Source of the DNA: DAIDKA01 sp036267975
GTDB lineage: Bacteria; Pseudomonadota; Gammaproteobacteria; Steroidobacterales; Steroidobacteraceae
Assembly: GCA_036267975.1 (NCBI GenBank)
Contig: DATAVA010000012.1
Span: 137,475-201,474 of the forward strand
Length of the DNA stretch: 64,000 nt
Direction: 5' to 3'
Shown: piece by piece, positions 8,710-17,538 of the stretch
Layout of the letters: every line of letters begins with the position of its first letter
How positions within the stretch are numbered: position 1 is the first letter of the stretch
Position numbers and translations under genes: made by a program
Notes under the pieces: model-generated
Told to the model about the DNA's origin: nothing
Database searches by the model: none
The model's input: the letters and a program-made list of their open reading frames with translations, nothing else

Positions 8710-9267
8710 ATGTATCAACAGCACCCCTTGCGCATGACCGGCGTGACGCTGATCGAATTGCTGATCGTCATCACCATCGTCGCCATCCTCATGGGTATCG
8801 GTATGCCGTCGTACCGCTACATCACCACCTCGTATCGCATATCGGGGGAGATCAACGGTCTGTTGGGGGACGTACAGTTCGCACGCGCCGAGGCCGTCAA
8901 GGAAGGGCAGAACGTGACGGTGTGTGTATCGACCGACGGTCTGAGCTGCGCCACCAGCACCGGGTGGCAGGCGGGCTGGATCGTGTTTTCGGATCCAACC
9001 AGCGCCAAGACGACCAATGGCAATGCCGCTCTGGTGCTGCGCAGGCAGGTGGCATTCACGGGCAGCGACACGTTCGACAATGGGGCTACTGGCGCGCTGA
9101 TCTTCAATCGCGAAGGGCTCGTGGCCGGGCTGCTCACCAGCGGCGGTGCGCTCATTCCGCTGCGCGAACCAACCGCCAATGTGAATTGGACCCGCTGTCT
9201 GCAGCTGAGCAACGTGGGCGCGGCTTTCGTGGTTCAGCACACCACACCGGGAGTGTCCTGCACATGA
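8710..9267 (+). CDS. fimT: FimT/GspH-type minor pseudopilin
   Basis: First gene of the minor pilin operon. A type IV prepilin signal is visible: a short basic leader ending in Gly, then VTLIELLIVITIVAIL with Glu at mature position 5, so prepilin peptidase should cleave Gly|Val. The C-terminal GspH-like domain follows (QFARAEAVKEG, and a conserved late RCLQLSN). The ATG at 8710 is preceded by AAGGTG at a good distance. The GTG at 8701 overlaps that element and is less likely. FimT proteins prime pilus assembly and, in some species, bind DNA for uptake. The gene overlaps pilV by four bases (ATGA). Confidence 0.88.
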   Translation: MYQQHPLRMTGVTLIELLIVITIVAILMGIGMPSYRYITTSYRISGEINGLLGDVQFARAEAVKEGQNVTVCVSTDGLSCATSTGWQAGWIVFSDPTSAKTTNGNAALVLRRQVAFTGSDTFDNGATGALIFNREGLVAGLLTSGGALIPLREPTANVNWTRCLQLSNVGAAFVVQHTTPGVSCT

Positions 9268-9845
9268 AGCCGATGTTCAGATGCCGGCGTCCACGAGGAT
9301 TCAGCCTCGTCGAAGTCATGGTGGCATTGGTCATCATTGCGGTGGGCCTGCTCGGCATCGCCAAGATGCAGGCGCTGGCATTGTCCAGCACCGGCTCGGC
9401 CGGAACACGATCGCTGGTCGCCATCGAAGCCGCAAGCCTTGCCGCCTCGATGCATACCAATCGGGACTATTGGGGCCAAACGCCGCCGGCGGTCACGAAC
9501 GTGGCGGTCAGCAGCAATGGCCCGAACCAGGCGGCCACCGTTACGGTCGACGTGCCAACGTTGGCCAGCGCTCCGGCGACGTGCGCGCCCTGTAGCAGCA
9601 ACACGCAACTGGCGGCCTACGATTTGCAGAACTGGGCGCTGGCGCTGGGCCAGGTGGTGCCGGGTGCGGCGACCCAGATCACCTGTTCCGTTGCGAGCCC
9701 GCCGCTGAGCTGCACTATCCAGATCACCTGGCTGGAAAATGTCACCAGCGCCAATTCCTCGGCGAGCGCGGCTGCCGCCGCGAACAACAGCGGCGCGGCC
9801 GTCTCGCTGAATCAGCCGCAATACACGCTGTACGTGGAGCCATAG
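9264..9845 (+). CDS. pilV: PilV, type IV pilus minor pilin
   Basis: A 193-residue product beginning at the ATG that overlaps the fimT stop. Prepilin motif RGFSLVEVMVALVIIAVGLLGIAKMQ, where Gly|Phe is the cleavage site and Glu lies at +5. The LLGIAKMQ continuation is characteristic of PilV. The remainder is Ala/Ser/Thr-rich with one disulfide candidate pair (CAPC). It is expected in the pilus tip complex with PilW, PilX and PilY1. It is followed by pilW after three bases. Confidence 0.88.
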   Translation: MKPMFRCRRPRGFSLVEVMVALVIIAVGLLGIAKMQALALSSTGSAGTRSLVAIEAASLAASMHTNRDYWGQTPPAVTNVAVSSNGPNQAATVTVDVPTLASAPATCAPCSSNTQLAAYDLQNWALALGQVVPGAATQITCSVASPPLSCTIQITWLENVTSANSSASAAAAANNSGAAVSLNQPQYTLYVEP

Positions 9846-9848
9846 AAC

Positions 9849-10637
9849 ATGATGCGGCCCGCAGTCGGTTCCCTGCACCGCGAGCACGGCTACACGCTGC
9901 TCGAGCTGATGATCGCGATCCTGATCGCGCTGTTCTTGCTTGCGGGCCTTTTGACCCTGGTCATGGGCACGCGCAAGACCTCGACCACGCAAAGCCAGCT
10001 GGCGCAACTGCAGGACAACGAGCGTATTGCCATGACGCTGATGACCAATGTGATCCAGCAGGCCGGGTACTTCCCCGACCCGATGCACAACACCAGCGCA
10101 GCCCTCGTGGCCGAGGCCTCCGCGGCCGGTGCATTCGCGGTCGGCCAGTCACTGGCCGGCACCTATTCTGCCGTGCAACCCGGCGATACGATCGCCGCGC
10201 GCTTCGTTGCCCCCGCGAATGATGCCACCACGTATAACGTGATCGTCAATTGCGCCGGTACCAGCAATGCGACCGGCGCTGCTCTTGTGTATACGAACCT
10301 GTTCCAGGTTACGACCGTCAACAGCGTTCCGTACCTGCAGTGCCTGCTCAGCCAGGCAGGTACCCAGGTCGCGACTGTCAACTTGGTGGCCGGCGTGCAA
10401 AGTCTCAGCGTCATGTACGGCATCGGCGCGGCCGCCGGCGACAACAACGTCGTGACTTACGAGACCGCTGCCGCTGCGAACGCGAATCCGACTGACTGGC
10501 AGCGCGTGACAGCCGTGAAACTGCGGATCACGTTTCTGGTGCCCCAGTACGGCCAGAGCGGTGGCCAGTACTCCACGAATACGCAATACCTCGAGCGCGT
10601 GATTCCGGTCATGAGCCGCACGGGAGCGAACAATTGA
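9849..10637 (+). CDS. pilW: PilW, type IV pilus minor pilin
   Basis: 262 residues with the prepilin motif HGYTLLELMIAILIALFLLAGLLTLVM (Glu at +5 after Gly|Tyr). The mature domain has the layout of PilW: FADxxRT-like helices are replaced here by SQLAQLQDNERIAMTLMTNVIQQAGYF, which matches the conserved N-terminal helix/loop of the family. PilW is part of the tip-priming complex for the pilus. Two in-frame ATGs (9849 and 9852) are possible starts. The stop overlaps pilX. Confidence 0.87.
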   Translation: MMRPAVGSLHREHGYTLLELMIAILIALFLLAGLLTLVMGTRKTSTTQSQLAQLQDNERIAMTLMTNVIQQAGYFPDPMHNTSAALVAEASAAGAFAVGQSLAGTYSAVQPGDTIAARFVAPANDATTYNVIVNCAGTSNATGAALVYTNLFQVTTVNSVPYLQCLLSQAGTQVATVNLVAGVQSLSVMYGIGAAAGDNNVVTYETAAAANANPTDWQRVTAVKLRITFLVPQYGQSGGQYSTNTQYLERVIPVMSRTGANN

Positions 10638-11236
10638 TGCGCCTCTCCAGACACCCGGCGGCGGCCCGCGAGCGTGGCATGGTGCTGATCGCCAGCCTGC
10701 TGCTGCTGCTGGTCGTCACCCTACTCGCCGTGGCGATGTTCCGCAGCATGGGACTCGACGCGAAGATCGCCGGCAATGTTCGCGAGAAGCAGCGCGCCCT
10801 GCACGCCGCCGAGAGTGCCCAGCAGTACGCGGAATGGTGGTTGACCACCAATGGCAATTCGACTCAGTCACCGGTCGGCTGCAATGCTGTGCTGAGCGCG
10901 AATCTGGGCCAGGGCCAGATCTGCAACAACACCCTGCAGGCCCTCAACGTCAATCCGGCGATCGTGCCCTGGCAGATCAGCGGCAGTCCGGTCGGTGTGA
11001 CGTATGTTCCAACCGGCATGAATGCGACCGGTGTCACTGCCGCGGGACTCTCCGCCGCGAACACCTACGCGACCTCACCGGTTTTCTACATTGGCATTAT
11101 GGGCCCGGCCGCTGATGGGCAGGGCATCGTTTATCAGATAGATGCGGTCGGCTATGGCGGTACCCAGAATACGGTTGCCATCGTTGAAAGCACCTACGAA
11201 GTGGGTTCGGGTGTCACGAACCGCGGAGGCTTGTGA
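10637..11236 (+). CDS. pilX: PilX, type IV pilus minor pilin
   Basis: The ATG at 10637 overlaps the pilW TGA. The 199-residue product has the PilX leader (RERGMVLIASLLLLLVVTLLAVAMF), with Gly|Met cleavage and, as is usual for PilX, no conventional Glu+5. The following helix contains AGNVREKQRALHAAESAQQYAEWWL, a clear PilX_N signature. The C-terminal domain holds a likely disulfide pair. The stop overlaps the pilY1 start (TGATG), so translation is probably coupled. Confidence 0.87.
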   Translation: MRLSRHPAAARERGMVLIASLLLLLVVTLLAVAMFRSMGLDAKIAGNVREKQRALHAAESAQQYAEWWLTTNGNSTQSPVGCNAVLSANLGQGQICNNTLQALNVNPAIVPWQISGSPVGVTYVPTGMNATGVTAAGLSAANTYATSPVFYIGIMGPAADGQGIVYQIDAVGYGGTQNTVAIVESTYEVGSGVTNRGGL

Positions 11237-14200
11237 TGAAATTCAAGATTTTCAGTGTACTGATGATCGTCCTGGGACTGAGCGTGGCTTCCATTGGTGA
11301 GGCGCAGACTCTCCTCAGCGAGGATTTCACCGGCACCACGAGCAGTGTTGCGAAGGACAGCAATGGCAATGTCCTGGGCGGCAACTGGCTGTTCTTCAAT
11401 GGCGCGTGTCTGACGGCGGGCAATAGCCCCGTCACAACCACTTTGTCGATCCCGGGCTGTGTCATCGACGGCGTCAACGACGTGCTGGGCACCTATTACA
11501 TGAAGCAGGAAAACCACGACCTGTATCTGTCCGGCGGCAGCAAGGGCTATCTAGGTAGCACTGCCGCGCCCGGCACCGGCCTGCTGCAGGCCCCCGATCC
11601 ATCGGGCAAGGGCGCCCTGCGGTTCACCAACGGCCAGCCGTACGGGCACGGCGAAAACGGCGCGATCGTCTCGGCTTACGCGTATCCGACGAATGCGGGT
11701 ATTCAGGTGACGTTTAAAACCGTGACGTATTACGGTGACGGCGGCGGCAACGGGCAGTCAGGTGCTGCCAATGGGAAGGACGGCGCGGATGGTCTGAGCT
11801 TCTACCTCGTGGACGGCTGCGTGCCCATCGCGGGCGCGATCAAGCCGACCGGCCCCACTCCGTGCTCTTACCCCGCCAATAGTCCCTACGGGAATAACAC
11901 CACGGCTGACGGAAGCGCCTTTTCTGCCACCGGCGCATTTGCGGCCATCGGTGCATGGGGCGGCAGTCTTGCCTATACCTGCAACAATGGCGCCAACGGC
12001 CCGGTCTTCAACGGACTGACGGGGGCCTATCTGGGCCTGGGCATCGATGAGTACGGTAACTTCCTGAATGGCACGACCAATACGCAAGGTTTTGGCAGCA
12101 ACAGTAATCTGGGTGACAACACCGCCGACGGTGGCGGCCAGTACGCCAACCGCATCGGTCTGCGCGGGGCCGGCAACATTTCCTGGGCGGCACTCAATAA
12201 CGCCTATGCCAATGATCCGAATGATTTGACCAAGCCCTATTACCCGACCTCATTGTTGACCTGTCCGGCGGGCTCCAACTTCGACTCCAACGCGAATATT
12301 TGCGCAGCCTGTCCCACGGGTTCCACGTACAGTCCGGCCGGCACCTCGGGGCAGGTCGGTTCGTGCAGCTCGATTACCACGACTATCCTTGCCAGCTGTC
12401 CTGCCGGCTACAACTCGCCATTCATTTCGCCGATCAATGGCCAGCAGTACTGCATACCCACGAGCGCGGCCAGCCAATGCGTAACCGCCGGGGCCGGCTA
12501 TACCTATCAAGGTACAGGCTCGGCAATTAGCGGTCGTCCTGCGGGTTATTGCCTGAAGGGTGCCTCGAAAAAGAATCCGGACTCGGTCACGGGGACGGTG
12601 GCCTCGACCACAGTGACGCCGGAATCCGTGACTACCTCGGTCGTTCCCGCGCAGTACGCGGTTGAGCAGACCTGCAAAACCGGGAAGTTGTGGAATTACA
12701 AGGGCGCGAGCGCCAGCGGCGGCACGTCGAGCAACTCGGCCGGCCTGACGACTCTTCACAACGCCGCCAGCAATGCCAATCCTGGCAACACTGCCGATAT
12801 TCTTGACTATCCGGCGATACCCGGCGGCTACAACGTGCTGACCGGTCTGAGCATTGCCAATGAGTCCGCGAACACTCGTACCGGTACGAGCGCGAATCCC
12901 ACGACGACGATCTATTACAACCTGAAGATCACGACCGATGGACTGCTCAGTCTGTCTTACGCGACCGACATCACGGGCAATGGTCCGGGCTCCTATCAGC
13001 CGGTGCTCACCAACTTGAGCATCACCGGTGGCGCGAGCGCCTTTTCCAACGGAGCGCTGCCGAATTACGTGCGCTTCGGGTTCGCCGGGTCTACCGGCGG
13101 GGCCAGCAATATTCATGAAATCATGTGTTTCAAATCCGTGCCGGTGGTCCAGTCCGCCAGTTCGGCGGGCGTCAATCAGAAGCAGTCCGCGAAAGTCGAA
13201 TCCGGTACGTTCGCCTACTTCGCCTTCTATGATCCGAACAAGTGGGTGGGCCGCGTCACGGCCAACTCACTGACCAATACCGCTGACAGCAATGGTGTCG
13301 AGACGGTGTCGATCAGCGCGACACCGACCTGGGATGCTGCGTGCGTGCTTAACACCACCACGGCTACGCAGTGTTCGACGGGCGTCGCCACGACCGCGCA
13401 GGCACCGACCTCGCGTGTCATCGTCACTTACAATGGCACCGCGGGTGCGCCGTTCGAATGGGCGAATCTGAGCACCACCACTCCCGGCCAGCAGGCCACA
13501 CTTGCGGTCGGAGATGCTGCATCCGCGCCGAGCGCCAACCGCGTGAACTTCTTGCGCGGCGACCGTACTCAGGAGGTCAATTCCAGCGCGACCTGTGGGC
13601 AGCTGACGACCTCCAGCATGCCCTGCTTTCGCGCGCGCGACAGCGTCCTGGGCGACATCATCGACTCCAGCCCGACCTGGGTGGGGCCGCCGCAGTCACC
13701 CTATACGGCAACCTGGGGGGACAAGTTCGATTCGGCGACGGCGCCAGTGCCGCCGGAGAATTCCGGTCAGACCTACGTGGACTTTGCCTCCAAATCCTCG
13801 ACCGGAAAGCTCACTCGCGAGAACATCGTGTATGTCGGGGCCAACGACGGCATGCTGCATGGCTTCCGTAGCGGCGCCTCCGCGCAGGATGGCAGCTTCG
13901 ATATGACCGCGCCGAATGACGGTCAGGAAGTCTTTGCCTACGTGCCGGGGTCCATCCTTCAAAGTCCCGTATCCCCAAGCTTCACGGGTTGCACGAGCCC
14001 CATGCCCCCCACGGCCACGGCCGGCACATACTCCATCGCGCAGAACATCCACGGTGTAGATCCGGCCGTTGGCGCGACCGCAGCATGCACAGTCAGTGCG
14101 CTTGATTATTCCAATGTCCATTACGGCCACAACTTCTACGTCGATGCGACACCGGGAACGGGTGACCTCTTCTATGGTGGCAAGTGGCACACCTGGCTGG

Positions 14201-15513
14201 TCGGTGGTCTGGGGGCAGGCGGCGCGGCCATCTATGCCCTGGATGTCACTGATCCCGTGACGGCAATAGCGGCCAACGCCTCCAGTCCTGAGACTGCCGC
14301 CGCCGCTCTCGTGCTGGGAGAATGGAACTCCAGCACCATCACCTGTCAGCTGCCGGCCTCCGGCTGCAACGCGAATCTCGGCAACACTTACGGCACGCCC
14401 ATCATCCGCCGTCTGCATGACGGTGATTGGGCGGTCATCTTCGGCAACGGTTTCGGCAGCCAGACGGGCGACGCCGGCATCTACGTCATGATCGTCGACC
14501 CCACCAGCGGCAGCCTCGGCGGCACCGTCGCCAACCCCGGCAAGGTCTACTACCTCAGTGCCTGCGGCACCTCCAGCACCTGCCTGGGTGGCAACGGCAT
14601 TGGCTTTGTGACCAGCGCCGATCTGGATGGCGACCACATCACCGACTACGTGTATGCCGGCGATCTGAAGGGCAACGTATGGCGCTTCGATCTGACCAAT
14701 CCGTCGGAGAGTTCCTGGGCGGTCACGCCGGGCCCATTGTTCAAAACAAAGAACGGTCAGCCGATTACCAGTGCACTGACGGTGGCCTCGGGCGCAACGC
14801 CGGCCGGCGTGAATACGCTGATGATTGACTTCGGTACGGGGCAGAAGAATCCGCTGACGAACCTCAATGCCGCCTGGTACCCCTCCACGGTCAAGCAATC
14901 CCTGTACGGGATCTGGGACTGGAATCTCAGCACCTGGAATGCGAAATCGGCCATTCAATACGCCACGGTGCCCTCGGCCGACGTTCCGAGCGGGCTCAGC
15001 TATACGAATCTGCTGCAGAACGTGGCGGTCGCGAACGGCACGACCGTGGATATTTCGGGAACCAGCACCGTGTGCTGGATGGATTCGAGTACCACCTGCA
15101 GCGGCGCGGCCGGACAGTTCGGCTGGTATATGGATCTGCCTGGCTCGCAGGGCACGGGCTCGGCGGAGCAAATCATCTACAACCCGCAGGTGCTCGGCAG
15201 TGCCTTCCAGGTGAACTCGATCGTTCCCGCCAGCAACAGTGGGGCGGCGTGCACCATCAATACGGATAAGGGCTTTTCCTACGCAGTCTCGGTTTTGTCC
15301 GGTGCCATCATTCCGAATTTCTTTATCCAGTACGCAGACGCTCAGGCGGCCGGAGTCGAAACGGATGCCACCGGCACCTCATTCCCGGTCACTGCGGCAA
15401 ACGGATCCACCTGGCTGATCTATCAGACCGTGACGAATCAGCCCCAGGCCATGCAGGTTAACCTGGGCGCCAATACCGTCGGCCGCCGTCTGACCTGGGT
15501 GCAGCTGCGATGA
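11236..15513 (+). CDS. pilY1: PilY1, pilus tip adhesin with lectin-like N-terminal region
   Basis: A 1425-residue exported protein, with signal peptide at residues 1-24. The C-terminal part (about 800-1390) is the Neisseria PilC-type beta-propeller, containing the calcium-binding loop DLDGDHITDYVYAGDLKG near 1129, which in Pseudomonas PilY1 controls pilus extension and retraction. The N-terminal 25-320 region reads like an L-type lectin fold: GADGLSFYLVDG near 182, GGSLAYT near 240, GLGIDEYGNF near 268 and RIGLRGAG near 305. These occur in the same order as the strands and metal/sugar loops of legume-type lectins. A Cys-rich stretch (about 345-430) follows. The start overlaps the pilX stop, and the 3' end is adjacent to pilE. 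Confidence 0.88.
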   Translation: MKFKIFSVLMIVLGLSVASIGEAQTLLSEDFTGTTSSVAKDSNGNVLGGNWLFFNGACLTAGNSPVTTTLSIPGCVIDGVNDVLGTYYMKQENHDLYLSGGSKGYLGSTAAPGTGLLQAPDPSGKGALRFTNGQPYGHGENGAIVSAYAYPTNAGIQVTFKTVTYYGDGGGNGQSGAANGKDGADGLSFYLVDGCVPIAGAIKPTGPTPCSYPANSPYGNNTTADGSAFSATGAFAAIGAWGGSLAYTCNNGANGPVFNGLTGAYLGLGIDEYGNFLNGTTNTQGFGSNSNLGDNTADGGGQYANRIGLRGAGNISWAALNNAYANDPNDLTKPYYPTSLLTCPAGSNFDSNANICAACPTGSTYSPAGTSGQVGSCSSITTTILASCPAGYNSPFISPINGQQYCIPTSAASQCVTAGAGYTYQGTGSAISGRPAGYCLKGASKKNPDSVTGTVASTTVTPESVTTSVVPAQYAVEQTCKTGKLWNYKGASASGGTSSNSAGLTTLHNAASNANPGNTADILDYPAIPGGYNVLTGLSIANESANTRTGTSANPTTTIYYNLKITTDGLLSLSYATDITGNGPGSYQPVLTNLSITGGASAFSNGALPNYVRFGFAGSTGGASNIHEIMCFKSVPVVQSASSAGVNQKQSAKVESGTFAYFAFYDPNKWVGRVTANSLTNTADSNGVETVSISATPTWDAACVLNTTTATQCSTGVATTAQAPTSRVIVTYNGTAGAPFEWANLSTTTPGQQATLAVGDAASAPSANRVNFLRGDRTQEVNSSATCGQLTTSSMPCFRARDSVLGDIIDSSPTWVGPPQSPYTATWGDKFDSATAPVPPENSGQTYVDFASKSSTGKLTRENIVYVGANDGMLHGFRSGASAQDGSFDMTAPNDGQEVFAYVPGSILQSPVSPSFTGCTSPMPPTATAGTYSIAQNIHGVDPAVGATAACTVSALDYSNVHYGHNFYVDATPGTGDLFYGGKWHTWLVGGLGAGGAAIYALDVTDPVTAIAANASSPETAAAALVLGEWNSSTITCQLPASGCNANLGNTYGTPIIRRLHDGDWAVIFGNGFGSQTGDAGIYVMIVDPTSGSLGGTVANPGKVYYLSACGTSSTCLGGNGIGFVTSADLDGDHITDYVYAGDLKGNVWRFDLTNPSESSWAVTPGPLFKTKNGQPITSALTVASGATPAGVNTLMIDFGTGQKNPLTNLNAAWYPSTVKQSLYGIWDWNLSTWNAKSAIQYATVPSADVPSGLSYTNLLQNVAVANGTTVDISGTSTVCWMDSSTTCSGAAGQFGWYMDLPGSQGTGSAEQIIYNPQVLGSAFQVNSIVPASNSGAACTINTDKGFSYAVSVLSGAIIPNFFIQYADAQAAGVETDATGTSFPVTAANGSTWLIYQTVTNQPQAMQVNLGANTVGRRLTWVQLR

Positions 15514-15524
15514 GGAACATTTCC

Positions 15525-16004
15525 ATGAAAGACTCGGCCATGAAATATCGGCACGGTTGCCGTCCGCGCGGGGCCGCTGGCTTCACACTCATCGAACTGA
15601 TGGTTACCGTGGCCATTGCCGCCATCCTGCTCAGCATCGTGGTGCCGACATATCAGGCGCAGGTTCGCAAGTCACGGCGCACCGAGGCGAAGACCGCCAT
15701 TCTGGACTTCGCGGCACGCGAGGAGCGTCTGTACGCCACACAGAATGCCTACAGCACCGATCCGGTGGCGCTGGGTTACACGGCGGCGGGGGGCAGCTGG
15801 CCGGTGAGCACCGGTACGTACTACCAGATCGAGGCGCCCACCAGTTCGGCTCCGACGGCGACGACGCCGGGCACGTTCAGCGTCACGGTGGATCCGGCAC
15901 CGGCAAGCCCGCAATTGAGTGATACGACCTGCGCCAGTTTCACGGTCACTCAGACCGGGGCGCAGAGCGCCACGGGCACCAACCCCAGCGCGTGTTGGCC
16001 GTAG
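15525..16004 (+). CDS. pilE: PilE, type IV pilus minor pilin
   Basis: Prepilin with motif GAAGFTLIELMVTVAIAAILLSIVVPTY (Gly|Phe cleavage, Glu+5). The PilE core RTEAKTAILDFAAREERLYATQNAYS is visible, with a late Cys pair (TTCASF, SACWP) forming the D-loop. The ATG at 15525 has a GAGGA ribosome binding site eight bases upstream. An earlier ATG at 15510 overlaps the pilY1 stop but lacks one. It completes the fimT-pilVWXY1E set. The major pilin is not in this window. Confidence 0.88.
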   Translation: MKDSAMKYRHGCRPRGAAGFTLIELMVTVAIAAILLSIVVPTYQAQVRKSRRTEAKTAILDFAAREERLYATQNAYSTDPVALGYTAAGGSWPVSTGTYYQIEAPTSSAPTATTPGTFSVTVDPAPASPQLSDTTCASFTVTQTGAQSATGTNPSACWP

Positions 16005-16019
16005 GCCCTGAGGCAGTGC

Positions 16020-16904
16020 TCAGCTGCGTGGCTTGACCGCCTTCGCAAAGAGCCGGTCCTTGAGCCTGAAGCAGGTGGAGATGTCCTCATCGCCATGGCC
16101 CTGCTCGATCAGATGCGCATATTCGGTGAGCATGCGTTCAACGAGCGGCAGCTGCACCCCAAAGGCCGCAGCCATGTCGTGGCAGATGCCGAGGTCCTTG
16201 GCATGCAGCCGCACCCGAAAACCGGGTGGGTAGGCGTTGCGGATCATGTTCGGCGCGCGGTGGACGAAGTACCAGCTCGAACCGGCGCCCTTGCCGAGGG
16301 TTTCGACCAATTTGTCCAGCGGCAGACCATTGGCCTTGGCGAAGGCCATCGCTTCGCTCACCGCCTCGATGATGCCGGCGCACATGATCTGGTTGGTCGC
16401 CTTGGCCGCCTGCCCGGCGCCAACTGGGCCGAAGCGCGACACGGTGCGGCCCATGGCCGACAGTACCGGTTGTGCCTGCGCGAAGCTCGCGGCCTGCCCG
16501 CCGCACATGATGGCCAGCGTGGCCTCGCGCGCGCCTTCGGTTCCGCCGCTCACCGGGCAGTCCAGGAACGCCACACCCGCGCCGGCCAGCCGCGCGGCGA
16601 CCGTGCGGGCCGTATCCGCGCCCACCGTTGAACAGTCGATGACCAGTTGGCCGGCGCGCAGGCCGGGCATAAGTGCCTCGGTGACTGCGAGGACGTCCGC
16701 ATCCGCGGACACACACAGCACGATGGCATCCACGTCGCGGGCCAGCTCGGCGGGAGTGGCGGGCGCGGCACAGCGCAGTTCGGCGGCGAGGCTCGAGGCC
16801 TTGGCACCCGTGCGGTTCCAGACCGCCGTGAGCAGGCCGGCCTTGTGAAGATTGCGGGCCATGTGAGCGCCCATGGCGCCCAGACCCAGAAACCCGACCT
16901 GCAT
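16020..16904 (-). CDS. NAD(P)-binding beta-hydroxyacid dehydrogenase (HIBADH family)
   Basis: 294 residues. The N-terminal Rossmann motif GFLGLGAMGAHMARNLHKAG, substrate loop DCPVSGGTEGA near 120, catalytic Lys in GQAAKATNQIM near 170 and all-helical C-terminal domain place it with 3-hydroxyisobutyrate / tartronate semialdehyde / gamma-hydroxybutyrate reductases. The residue after the dinucleotide-binding strand (VWNRTGAKA, Arg following Asn) is typical of NADP preference. The substrate cannot be set from sequence. It is convergent with the pilin operon, and the DUF4124 gene lies immediately upstream. Confidence 0.88.
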   Translation of the reverse strand: MQVGFLGLGAMGAHMARNLHKAGLLTAVWNRTGAKASSLAAELRCAAPATPAELARDVDAIVLCVSADADVLAVTEALMPGLRAGQLVIDCSTVGADTARTVAARLAGAGVAFLDCPVSGGTEGAREATLAIMCGGQAASFAQAQPVLSAMGRTVSRFGPVGAGQAAKATNQIMCAGIIEAVSEAMAFAKANGLPLDKLVETLGKGAGSSWYFVHRAPNMIRNAYPPGFRVRLHAKDLGICHDMAAAFGVQLPLVERMLTEYAHLIEQGHGDEDISTCFRLKDRLFAKAVKPRS

Positions 16905-16909
16905 CGCGT

Positions 16910-17362
16910 TCAGCTGCTGGCGCCGCCGGCGCAGGCTTCATCCATTGCCTGACGGGTCTTGACGCGCTCAGCATCGGCGTCCGCGTCGCTCATGTACTGC
17001 TTGGGCGCACTCGAGTCGCCGCCCGGCTGGTAGATGCGACGTGCGCGCATCACCTTGTCGTACTGTTCCTTCAGTTGTTTACACTGCTCGGCATGCAATG
17101 CCGCCATGTCCGACTGCACCTGCTTGGCCGCTGCCGCCTTGCCGGCGTCGGGGGCCAGGGTGTGATCGTTCGGGCCCGGTGCCGGTGCCTCCGCGGGTCC
17201 TGGCACGGAGTGCGAATGATCGCTCTTGATGAGTTCAGCCCCCAGCGACCATTGATCGCTGTAGTGCACCTGTCCTTGCGCATCTACAGTCTTGTAGACA
17301 TCCGCGTTGGCTGCCGTGACGACCGCGGCAAGTGCTGCCAGGGCAATTGAAATACGCCGCAT
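16910..17362 (-). CDS. DUF4124 periplasmic protein
   Basis: 150 residues. The signal peptide (MRRISIALAALAAVVTAANA) is followed by a DUF4124 core, DVYKTVDAQGQVHYSDQ, at about 21-37, a short domain found in many proteobacterial envelope proteins. The rest is a charged helical region (KQVQSDMAALHAEQCKQLKEQYDKVMRARR) of possible coiled coil. The function is unknown. Five bases separate it from the reductase gene downstream. Confidence 0.8.
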   Translation of the reverse strand: MRRISIALAALAAVVTAANADVYKTVDAQGQVHYSDQWSLGAELIKSDHSHSVPGPAEAPAPGPNDHTLAPDAGKAAAAKQVQSDMAALHAEQCKQLKEQYDKVMRARRIYQPGGDSSAPKQYMSDADADAERVKTRQAMDEACAGGASS

Positions 17363-17457
17363 GGGTGGGCCTCCAGGCCGCCAGTGTAGCGCCGATCATG
17401 GCGCCGCAAACCTTGAACTCCGTCACATTCGGCAGTGCCCGCCATGCCCCGGGCCCG

Positions 17458-17494
17458 AAAAACAAAACCCCGGTCCCACTGTGGCGGACCGGGG
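17458..17494 (-). terminator. Rho-independent terminator of amtB
   Basis: On the minus strand, 45 bases after the amtB stop, a nine-bp perfect stem (CCCCGGTCC / GGACCGGGG, arms at 17486-17494 and 17468-17476) is followed directly by TTTTGTTTTT. This is a textbook intrinsic terminator and separates amtB from the DUF4124 gene. Confidence 0.9.
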
Positions 17495-17538
17495 TCAAGT
17501 CAGTCGCGGTGTCCGGTCCCGCGGCTGGCGCTCAAGGC

